Assembly: GCA_900751685.1 (NCBI GenBank)
Contig: CAADSR010000380.1
Span: 1 to 12,931, forward strand
DNA from: Clostridia bacterium
GTDB taxonomy: Bacteria > Bacillota > Clostridia > UBA1381
Direction of reading: 5' to 3'
Length of the DNA stretch: 12,931 nt
In this document: piece after piece, positions 1 to 4,786 of the stretch
Layout: each line of letters opens with the position of its first letter
Numbering within the stretch: the stretch's first letter is position 1
Notes under the pieces: model-generated
Database searches by the model: none
The model's input: the letters and a program-made list of their open reading frames with translations, nothing else
Told to the model about the DNA's origin: nothing
Position numbers and translations under genes: made by a program

Positions 1-1
1 A

Positions 2-709
2 ATGCGCGAAATAAAATCCATTGACATTGAAGGGACAATAAAATCTATTTCTACTGAATGGGGAAAGGAGACTGCAAAAACGCTGTGCAATAAACTTTTT
101 GATTTTGCTTTAAAGCATGAAATTGTGAAGAAAAATTACTCTAAACTTTCGGATGTAGAGATTGATATACAACCCTCGGAGCTGCACAAGCCATTTACAT
201 ATGAAGAGATAAAAATATTATGGGATAATATAAATATTCCATTTGCGGATATGGTTTTGGCTGCGATATATGGGGGCTGGCGGCCACAAGAAATAGCTAT
301 ATTGAAAACTGCCGATACAGATATAGATAATCTGGCCATAGAGGGGGGAATGAAGTCAGAAGCCGGGAGAAATAGAATAGTTCCAGTCCATAATAAAATC
401 ATAGGAATCATAAAAAATAGGTACAACCCTAAAAATGAGTACTTGTTTACCGATCCAAATGCCAAAGTCCCGGATCACATGAATTATAATAAATATAAGT
501 ATCGCTTCAACAAAGTAATGAAAGCTTTAGGCATGGATCACACGCCGCATGACACCCGGCATACATTCGTCACTATGGCGAAAGAGGCAGACCTTGACGA
601 ATATTGCATAAAACTAATAGTAGGCCATGCAATCGAGGACGTGACCGAAAAGGTCTACACCCACAGGCGTGTAGAGACTCTTAGAAGAGAAATAAATAAG
701 ATAAAATAA
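2..709 (+). CDS. Tyrosine recombinase/integrase, C-terminal part (5' end outside window)
   Basis: This is the catalytic domain of a phage/ICE-type tyrosine recombinase, which cuts and rejoins DNA at attachment sites through a covalent 3'-phosphotyrosine. The visible 235 residues contain the expected residues in order: Arg in GWRPQEI near residue 93, the HDTRH box (second His/Arg pair) near 183-187, His in VGH near 208, and the Tyr nucleophile in VYTHR near 218. Part of the helical core-binding domain precedes them. Family members are usually 350-400 residues with an arm-binding N-terminus, so the ATG at the window edge is probably an internal Met. The catalytic set is complete, so the enzyme could be active if the missing part is intact. 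It lies directly before the CRISPR array and accessory modules. It may have mobilised this island, but that is an inference. Confidence 0.88.
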   Translation: MREIKSIDIEGTIKSISTEWGKETAKTLCNKLFDFALKHEIVKKNYSKLSDVEIDIQPSELHKPFTYEEIKILWDNINIPFADMVLAAIYGGWRPQEIAILKTADTDIDNLAIEGGMKSEAGRNRIVPVHNKIIGIIKNRYNPKNEYLFTDPNAKVPDHMNYNKYKYRFNKVMKALGMDHTPHDTRHTFVTMAKEADLDEYCIKLIVGHAIEDVTEKVYTHRRVETLRREINKIK

Positions 710-722
710 TGTTCTTTTATTT

Positions 723-742
723 TGTGTATTATGTGTGTATTA
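723..742. repeat. Short 11-bp-period direct repeat after the integrase gene
   Basis: TGTGTATTA occurs at 723-731 and again at 734-742, one helical turn apart, just after the integrase stop codon. Arm-type or excisionase binding sites often look like this and sit near integrase genes, but two copies in AT-rich DNA may be chance. The rest of 710-820 shows no gene and no recognisable attachment core. Confidence 0.3.
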
Positions 743-820
743 TACATATAATTTTACATAGTTTTTTGTATTGAATTAAAATCAAGAAATGGCTTAAATA
801 CAGTACCTACGGGGTTTTGG

Positions 821-986
821 GGTAGTATTCACGCCCCTGCGTGAGGAGCGACATGGTACTTTGGATAGAAATTCAAAGTTTTATAACGTGTTTCAATTCA
901 CGCTCCTACGCGAGGAGCGACATTTCCTATCAATGATTTGTTGATCTTCATAAAGTTTCAATTCACGCTCCTACGCGAGGAGCGAC
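821..986 (-). CRISPR. Minimal type I-C-like CRISPR array: 3 repeats, 2 spacers
   Basis: Three 32-bp repeats lie at 821-852 (degenerate), 890-921 and 955-986. The last two are identical. The spacers are 37 bp (853-889) and 33 bp (922-954) and unrelated to each other. Read on the minus strand the repeat starts GTCGCTCC and ends GTGAATTGAAAC, which is the type I-C pattern: a CGCTCCT/AGGAGCG stem and an ATTGAAAC crRNA 5' handle. This orientation puts the leader to the right (from 987), where a promoter is found. The degenerate repeat is then at the distal end, as is usual for the oldest repeat. No cas gene is present in the window, so the array either works with Cas proteins encoded elsewhere or is an orphan. 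Confidence 0.93.
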
Positions 987-989
987 GGC

Positions 990-1016
990 AAAATATCCAA
1001 TAATATTGGATATTTT
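990..1016. repeat. 27-bp perfect inverted repeat in the CRISPR leader
   Basis: Arms AAAATATCCAAT (990-1001) and its exact reverse complement (1005-1016) flank a 3-base centre (AAT). It begins three bases from the leader-proximal repeat and lies just downstream of the expected transcription start. It could be a protein-binding site (repressor, or a spacer-acquisition factor), or a hairpin at the 5' end of the pre-crRNA. No GC-rich stem supports a terminator. Confidence 0.7.
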
Positions 1017-1034
1017 CTTGTCTTGCTTGTACTT

Positions 1035-1063
1035 ATTATACTATTTCCACTGTTTTTTTGCAA
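1035..1063 (-). promoter_or_regulatory. CRISPR leader promoter
   Basis: On the minus strand TTGCAA (1058-1063) and a perfect TATAAT (1035-1040) are separated by exactly 17 bp. Transcription would start near 1028 and run leftward through the leader into the repeat at 955-986. The AT-rich leader covers about 987-1085. The position and direction fit pre-crRNA transcription. Confidence 0.75.
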
Positions 1064-1435
1064 TAGTTTTTTTTAAATTAAGGGCATTTTTTTGATTTTT
1101 AGGGCTATATTATCGATAAATCCCATGTATGATTGGGGTTCGCGCAAGGATAAAACTATGCACCTTCCGCAAATATCCGGCTTTCAGGAGCGGCCTAATA
1201 AGGACGATTATCTCTCTGTCATTTATTCATTTAATACCTAAGGTTAAAACCATTTTGATAAATTACCCTACACACGGAGCGTCTAGGTAACGGCGGAATG
1301 AGGGCATCCCGCCGCTTTCACTTTCCCCTATGCCATCTTCATTGGAAACCACCAAAACTAGTACTCGGTTTTCTCTTTTTTGTAACACATCATTGACATC
1401 CCTACCAATACGGCTTTTTAACTTAGGCGTGAGGA
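1064..1435. other. Gene-poor stretch between the CRISPR leader and the first module
   Basis: I see no gene with a credible start here. The part up to about 1165 may be the distal CRISPR leader. Minus-strand translation of 1141-1260 did not resemble Cas2 or Cas1, so no cas relic was found. A minus-strand frame is open from 1490 to a stop at 1263 but contains no usable start. The hairpin at 1291-1314 lies inside this stretch. At 1409-1422 the string ATACGGCTTTTTAA matches the tail of the terminators that end modules 1 and 2, but its left arm is missing. This suggests that a further module once lay upstream. Confidence 0.6.
1291..1314. repeat. Tetraloop hairpin, left copy of an inverted pair
   Basis: CGGCGGAATG and CATCCCGCCG form a 10-bp stem with one A/C mismatch around an AGGG loop. 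The reverse complement matches 4863-4884 closely (about 21 of 24 positions when one flanking base on each side is included), so the two copies face each other across the module region. It may be a REP-like element or a terminator; no clean T-run follows. Confidence 0.65.
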
Positions 1436-1464
1436 TTGACGGGTGAGGATAAAAAGTATATAAT
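1436..1464 (+). promoter_or_regulatory. Promoter of NTase/HEPN module 1
   Basis: TTGACG (1436-1441) and TATAAT (1459-1464) are spaced by 17 bp. The same -35, -10 and spacing recur before modules 2 and 3, and all three follow a TACGGCTTTTT terminator tail. The shared layout makes this a strong call. Confidence 0.82.
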
Positions 1465-1495
1465 AATATATGAAGTGGTAAGAAATTGAATTAAT

Positions 1496-1535
1496 ATGGT
1501 TAGGATATACATAGGGCTAAATCTATAAATGACAT
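1496..1535 (+). pseudogene. 5' relic of an MNT-type NTase gene
   Basis: The stretch from the ATG at 1496 resembles the leader and start of the intact NTase gene at 2994. Shared pieces are GGTAA-GAA-TTGAA before the ATG, ATGG-TAGA after it, then TATACA, TAG and AAATC. Single-base gaps shift the frame, and a stop follows after nine codons. It therefore looks like the broken front end of a module-3-type NTase, left behind when the fused gene came under this promoter. Confidence 0.55.
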
Positions 1536-1571
1536 AGACGCCATAACAATGAGTTTGGAGAAAATAAAAAT

Positions 1572-2252
1572 ATGGATAAGGTGTTAGACGAAATCAAAAA
1601 TATTACACAGCGTTATAATAAAATAAGCAAGGTTCTACTTTTTGGATCAAGAGCTAGAGGTGACCATAACGAAAAAAGCGATTATGATATTGCAGTTGTC
1701 GCTCCAAGCATTGATTCAGCAAATAAGCTTCGGTTAATTGAAGAAATCAACAATGTGAATACTTTGCATAAAATAGACTTGGTCTTTATTAATAGTCTTA
1801 ACGAAAACACCGCTATTTGTAAAAACATTAGAAAGGACGGAAAAACTTTAATGGATAAATTTATAACGAAGGCTACAAATTTTAAAAATGCATTGACTAG
1901 CTTACATAAGTCGTTGACGACCTATGATAAGAATCCTGATTTGGTAGTCCGGGACGGAGTAATACAGCGTTTTGAATTTACAACAGAGCTTGCTTGGAAG
2001 ACCATGCGGGAATATTTAATTACACAAGATGTTATGGACATCAATACTCCCCGCGCTGTTTTAAAAGAAGCATTCAACAATAATATTATCACAGATGATG
2101 AAGGATGGCTGCAAATCATGCACGACCGCAATTTAACTTCTCATATGTATGATGAAGATGATATAAACAAGATTTTTGATAAAATTGCAGAAAAGCATAT
2201 TTTCCTATTTGATGCACTACAATGCAAATTTGAAGAATTACTCAAAAATTAA
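1572..2252 (+). CDS. Single-chain NTase-HEPN fusion (MntA/HepT-like, HI0073-HI0074-like)
   Basis: The 226-residue protein joins two domains that are usually separate partners. Residues 1-93 are a minimal nucleotidyltransferase with GS-x10-DxD (Gly25-Ser26, Asp37, Asp39) and a third metal-binding Asp (Asp69, KIDLVF). Residues 94-226 are an HI0074-type HEPN/substrate-binding domain (EFTTELAWKTMREYL) with the HEPN motif Rx4HxY at Arg186, His191 and Tyr193. In characterised MNT/HEPN pairs the HEPN protein is an RNase toxin and the NTase silences it by adding AMP to the Tyr of this motif. Here both would lie in one chain; that is an inference. A TTGGAG site lies 11 bases before the ATG. The Met at 1851 starts exactly the part duplicated as the separate gene at 2448, so internal initiation of a free HEPN protein is possible. 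It has its own promoter at 1436. Confidence 0.85.
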   Translation: MDKVLDEIKNITQRYNKISKVLLFGSRARGDHNEKSDYDIAVVAPSIDSANKLRLIEEINNVNTLHKIDLVFINSLNENTAICKNIRKDGKTLMDKFITKATNFKNALTSLHKSLTTYDKNPDLVVRDGVIQRFEFTTELAWKTMREYLITQDVMDINTPRAVLKEAFNNNIITDDEGWLQIMHDRNLTSHMYDEDDINKIFDKIAEKHIFLFDALQCKFEELLKN

Positions 2253-2283
2253 ACAATCTCTAAAAATAGAAAAAAATATTTAT

Positions 2284-2320
2284 AAGCCGTTATTCCTATA
2301 AGAGGGGATACGGCTTTTTT
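2284..2320 (+). terminator. Terminator of module 1
   Basis: AAGCCGT (2284-2290) pairs with ACGGCTT (2310-2316) and a T-run follows. It lies 31 bases after the fusion stop codon and has a close relative after module 2. Confidence 0.75.
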
Positions 2321-2334
2321 AGTTTAACAAGATA

Positions 2335-2363
2335 TTGACGTTTATAAATAAATACTATATAAT
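2335..2363 (+). promoter_or_regulatory. Promoter of NTase/HEPN module 2
   Basis: TTGACG (2335-2340) and TATAAT (2358-2363) are 17 bp apart. The spacer ends in AATACTA, as in module 3. It lies just after the module 1 terminator. Confidence 0.82.
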
Positions 2364-2388
2364 TTTATTATAAGGTAATAAACAGATT

Positions 2389-2447
2389 AATAATCTTAAT
2401 AAGACTTCTACTATTACGCAAATATCAGAAAGGATGGAAATATTTTA
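2389..2447 (+). pseudogene. Relic of the NTase C-terminus upstream of the second HEPN gene
   Basis: These 59 bases align with the 60 bases before the internal Met (1851) of the fusion gene, with a single-base deletion near 2428. In frame with the following HEPN gene the last codons read IRKDGNIL, matching IRKDGKTL of the fusion. The second copy therefore descends from a fused gene whose NTase domain was deleted, leaving the promoter almost directly joined to the linker. A four-codon ORF (2434-2448) overlaps the HEPN start as TAATG. Confidence 0.7.
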
Positions 2448-2849
2448 ATGAATAAATTTATAATAAAAGCTACAAATTTTAAAAATGCATTAGCTAGTTT
2501 ACATATATCATTAATGGAATATAAAGAAAATCCAAACTTGACAATACGTGACGGAGTACTACAGCGTTTTGAGTTTACAACAGATCTCGCCTGGAAAACC
2601 ATGCGGGAATATTTACTTATACAAGGTGTTATCAACATCAATACTCCCCGTGCTGTTTTAATAGAAGCATTCAACAATAATATTATCGCAGATGGTGAAG
2701 GATGGCTGCAACTGATACATGACCGCAATCTGGTTCCTGATATATATCAAGACGACGATTTGAATAAGATTTTTAATAGGCTGGTAGAAAAGCATATCAT
2801 TTTACTTGATGCCCTGCAATGTGAATTTGAAAAATTACTCAAAAATTAG
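2448..2849 (+). CDS. Stand-alone HI0074-like HEPN protein with altered active site
   Basis: This 133-residue protein has the same length, without gaps, as the HEPN half of the fusion at 1572 and is about 70% identical to it by eye. The substrate-binding core EFTTDLAWKTMREYL is kept. The HEPN motif Rx4HxY has become R-NLVP-D-I-Y: Arg93 and Tyr100 remain, but the catalytic His98 is Asp. HEPN RNases need this His, so the protein is probably not an active toxin. It may still dimerise with the fusion protein and act as a dominant-negative partner, or be decaying; both are inferences. No NTase is encoded in its module. The nearest Shine-Dalgarno (AAAGGA) is about 13 bases from the ATG, so translation may be weak or coupled to the tiny upstream ORF. 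It is transcribed from the promoter at 2335. Confidence 0.85.
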   Translation: MNKFIIKATNFKNALASLHISLMEYKENPNLTIRDGVLQRFEFTTDLAWKTMREYLLIQGVININTPRAVLIEAFNNNIIADGEGWLQLIHDRNLVPDIYQDDDLNKIFNRLVEKHIILLDALQCEFEKLLKN

Positions 2850-2880
2850 GCAATTTTTGAAAATAAAAAAAGGTATTTAT

Positions 2881-2915
2881 AAGCCGTTATTCCTGCTAAG
2901 AGGATACGGCTTTTT
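2881..2915 (+). terminator. Terminator of module 2
   Basis: AAGCCGT (2881-2887) pairs with ACGGCTT (2906-2912), followed by T residues. The surrounding sequence TATTTATAAGCCGTTATTCC is shared with the module 1 terminator, showing that the duplication includes the 3' flank. Confidence 0.75.
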
Positions 2916-2930
2916 AAATTCAACCAAATA

Positions 2931-2959
2931 TTGACGTTTAACATTAAATACTATATAAT
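2931..2959 (+). promoter_or_regulatory. Promoter of module 3
   Basis: TTGACG (2931-2936) and TATAAT (2954-2959) are 17 bp apart, as in modules 1 and 2, and lie immediately after the module 2 terminator. Confidence 0.82.
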
Positions 2960-2993
2960 GAAACTACATCAATGGTAAAGAAGTTGAACAAAT

Positions 2994-3281
2994 ATGGATA
3001 GAATGTATACACTAGACCAAATCCGCAATAATGTTTCAGAAATTGCTGTAAAATACGGCGTAAAATCAGTATATTTGTTTGGTTCTTATGCTAAAGAGCT
3101 TGCAGGTTCTCAAAGCGACATTGACTTGTTAATTGAAAAAGGTTTATTCCAACTTGCAGGATTTCACCTTGAATTAGAAGAAAGGTTATCTATTAAAGTA
3201 GATGTATTGACACTGGATAACCTGTCACCAGACTTTTTAAAGGAAATACGGAAAGATGAGGTTTTGTTGTATGAAAGGTAG
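2994..3281 (+). CDS. Minimal nucleotidyltransferase (MntA-like), without its HEPN partner
   Basis: The 95-residue protein is a complete small NTase of the MNT type. It has LFGSYAKE (Gly30-Ser31), exactly ten residues to DID (Asp42, Asp44), and the third Asp in KVDVLT (Asp70), ending in the usual IRKDEVLLYE tail. Such proteins usually act as antitoxins that AMPylate a HEPN toxin encoded next to them. No intact HEPN gene follows; the next gene encodes a KilA-N protein, and only a HEPN relic remains near 4387. It is only distantly similar to the NTase half of the fusion at 1572, so it is a separate subfamily rather than a recent copy. Its leader and first codons are echoed by the relic at 1496. 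It may have lost its toxin, or it may act on the HEPN proteins of modules 1 and 2. Confidence 0.85.
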   Translation: MDRMYTLDQIRNNVSEIAVKYGVKSVYLFGSYAKELAGSQSDIDLLIEKGLFQLAGFHLELEERLSIKVDVLTLDNLSPDFLKEIRKDEVLLYER

Positions 3282-3283
3282 AG

Positions 3284-3317
3284 ACAACTTGGGAAACAGT
3301 TGTATTCACACTATTAT
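3284..3317 (+). promoter_or_regulatory. Probable kilA-N gene promoter with an inverted repeat over the -35
   Basis: TTGGGA (3289-3294) and TATTAT (3312-3317) are 17 bp apart. The inverted repeat ACAACT (3284-3289) / AGTTGT (3298-3303) straddles the -35 box and could be an operator. It lacks a T-run and so is less likely to be the terminator of the preceding NTase gene. Confidence 0.5.
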
Positions 3318-3389
3318 AAACTGTGGGAGAGACCATTGTCCATATCATAATAAGTTAACAGAACCAAGAAAAGTCATTGGAGGTTGAAA

Positions 3390-4235
3390 ATGAAGGAGGA
3401 AAAAATCTTAAAAGCAAAAATAAGTGCAAAGGGGATGCAAATTTCTGTCGTATCGGATGGAAGTTATGACGACTATATCTCTTTAACTGATATTGCAAAA
3501 TATAAAAGTGAAGATCCTGCTGCAACAATCCAAAACTGGATGCGGAGCCGTGATGTCATTGAATTTTTGGGTCTTTGGGAGACGCTGCATAACCCAGATT
3601 TTAAACCCCTCGAATTCGAGGGGTTTAAGGCACGCGCCGGTTCTAATGCATTTACTTTATCTCCAAAACGCTGGTTGGAAACGACCGCTGCTATCGGTAT
3701 GTATTCCAAATCTGGACGTAATGGAGGAACTTTCGCACACCGGGACATTGCATTTGAATTTGCATCATGGATTTCTGCCGAATTTAAACTATACATCATT
3801 ACAGACTATCAGCGGTTAAAAGCGGATGAAAACAGCAGACTTTCACTAAACTGGAACATGAACCGTGAAATTTCAAAAATCAATTACAGGATTCATACAG
3901 ATGCAATCAAAGAGCATCTAATAGTGCCGGAGCTACCAAAACAATATCAGAACTTTACATATGCCACAGAAGCCGATGTCTTAAATGTAGCAATGTTTGG
4001 AAAGACAGCAAAGCAATGGCGGGATGAAAATCCGGGACTGGATGGAAATGTCCGGGATCATGCCACACTGCAACAACTCATTGTGCTTTCTAATATGGAA
4101 AGCTTAAACGCAGAAATGATCAAAAATGGAATAGGCCGGGATAAGCGTTTAATAGAACTTAACCGTGTCGCAAAAGAACAGATGGATTCACTATTAACGT
4201 CAACTGGCATTAGACGACTTAAGAACAGCGATTAA
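3390..4235 (+). CDS. KilA-N domain protein
   Basis: KilA-N is a DNA-binding domain common in phages, large DNA viruses and bacterial mobile elements. The protein shows the usual features: YISLTDIAKYK and NWMRSRDVIEFLGLWE near residues 25-65, then SKSGRNGGTFAHRDIAFEFA and WISAEFKLYIITDYQRLK near 107-145. The C-terminal half (TYATEADVLNVAMFGKTAKQW) is the usual companion region. I chose the ATG at 3390 because GGAGG (3379-3383) ends six bases before it; an in-frame TTG at 3384 touches the Shine-Dalgarno. This gives 281 residues. The last ten or so residues overlap, in another frame, sequence that looks like the end of a HerA-type ATPase, so the native C-terminus was probably lost at a deletion junction near 4200. 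A 28-bp palindrome lies inside the gene. Its role here is unknown; regulation or phage exclusion are guesses. Confidence 0.82.
   Translation: MKEEKILKAKISAKGMQISVVSDGSYDDYISLTDIAKYKSEDPAATIQNWMRSRDVIEFLGLWETLHNPDFKPLEFEGFKARAGSNAFTLSPKRWLETTAAIGMYSKSGRNGGTFAHRDIAFEFASWISAEFKLYIITDYQRLKADENSRLSLNWNMNREISKINYRIHTDAIKEHLIVPELPKQYQNFTYATEADVLNVAMFGKTAKQWRDENPGLDGNVRDHATLQQLIVLSNMESLNAEMIKNGIGRDKRLIELNRVAKEQMDSLLTSTGIRRLKNSD
3601..3628. repeat. 28-bp perfect palindrome inside the KilA-N gene
   Basis: The arm TTAAACCCCTCGAA is followed directly, with no spacer, by its exact reverse complement; EcoRI-type GAATTC sits at the centre. It encodes about residues 71-80 (FKPLEFEGFK), a segment that resembles the conserved sequence of this family, so part of the symmetry may come from the peptide. 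Confidence 0.9.
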
Positions 4236-4375
4236 CGGGATCAAAAATCTTTTGCCTGATTCATTAAAAAGCTCAATAGAATTTTTACTATTGCCTGATG
4301 TGGGAGAAGTGCTTGCCGCAGGCGACGCAACACTATTACCAAGTAAGTTCCTTTTAGATAAGCCCTCTGTAGAAC
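4198..4375 (+). pseudogene. 3' relic of a HerA-like ATPase gene
   Basis: A frame open from 4198 to a stop at 4405-4407, shifted one base from the KilA-N gene, reads LDDLRTAINGIKNLLPDS and then LPDVGEVLAAGDATLLPSKF-LLDKP. This resembles the C-terminal end of HerA-type (DUF87) hexameric DNA-translocase ATPases, where a GE-x-GDA-LP-R/K-D-P pattern is typical. It has no start and overlaps the end of the KilA-N gene, so it is a fragment joined there by deletion. The family call is from memory of the pattern and could be wrong; the coding-like character is clearer. Confidence 0.5.
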
Positions 4376-4386
4376 ATCAACCAATA

Positions 4387-4464
4387 TTTACAACAAATCT
4401 CACCTAGAAAACTATATTATTTTGCTTACTGCACTACAATGTGAATTTGAAAAATTATTAAACC
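4387..4464 (+). pseudogene. Relic of another HI0074-like HEPN gene
   Basis: Positions 4387-4414 match the TTTACAACAGATCTCGCC region of the gene at 2448 (codons for FTTDLAWKT), now with an in-frame TAG. Positions 4415-4464 then match the 3' end of that gene: LLDALQCEFEKLL is recognisable, and ATGTGAATTTGAAAAATTA is identical. The middle of the gene and its active-site motif are deleted. This is a further HEPN copy in the cluster and marks the right end of the array. Confidence 0.72.
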
Positions 4465-4512
4465 TTGAAATAAGCAATGATTCAACCCAAAATTTTAAGA
4501 AGGAGTAAAAAG

Positions 4513-4683
4513 ATGAAAATTTCTTGGATCCTAATCATCCTACCTATCGTTTGCGCTATATTTTCAGATAAGATCGATTCTACCGTAAAAGGAAATAAAA
4601 AAGTTAGAAATGTGATTTTAATATTTTGCGGTGGTGTGTTTCTAATAAGTGCGGTTGGAATTATCTCAACATTTTTTGCATGA
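4513..4683 (+). CDS. Small two-helix membrane protein, 56 residues
   Basis: I do not recognise this protein. The ATG at 4513 is chosen because AAGGAG (4500-4505) lies seven bases upstream; an earlier in-frame ATG at 4477 lacks a ribosome binding site. Residues 3-17 (ISWILIILPIVCAIF) form one hydrophobic segment and about 33-55 (VILIFCGGVFLISAVGI) a second. The short loop between them carries lysines and an arginine (KGNKKVR), which by the positive-inside rule suggests a cytoplasmic loop. It follows directly after the HEPN relic and precedes a strong terminator. It could be a type I-like toxin, a small accessory membrane protein, or chance coding; the good ribosome binding site argues against chance. 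Confidence 0.55.
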   Translation: MKISWILIILPIVCAIFSDKIDSTVKGNKKVRNVILIFCGGVFLISAVGIISTFFA

Positions 4684-4786
4684 AAAGCAGGCTTCACAGT
4701 ATCTATCTGATTTAGAAAAGCTCCGTTTTACTATAGGATAGTTGAGTAAGTGCGTAAACCGTTGCTTCTTCCTAGAGTGAAGTGAT

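Noticed and set aside
801..828. G-rich stretch TACGGGGTTTTGGGGTA considered as an att core or quadruplex
   Set aside because: It has only two G4 runs, no second copy in the window to define an attachment repeat, and it borders the degenerate CRISPR repeat.
1086..1260. Possible cas2 or cas1 remnant upstream of the CRISPR leader
   Set aside because: Minus-strand translation of 1141-1260 gave stops and no segment resembling Cas proteins.
2414..2728. Minus-strand ORF opposite the HEPN gene
   Set aside because: It is the complement of a conserved coding sequence and has a mirror ORF opposite the paralogous copy; it has no family character or ribosome binding site.
3384..3389. TTG start for the KilA-N protein at 3384
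   Set aside because: The TTG touches the Shine-Dalgarno; the ATG six bases on has proper spacing.
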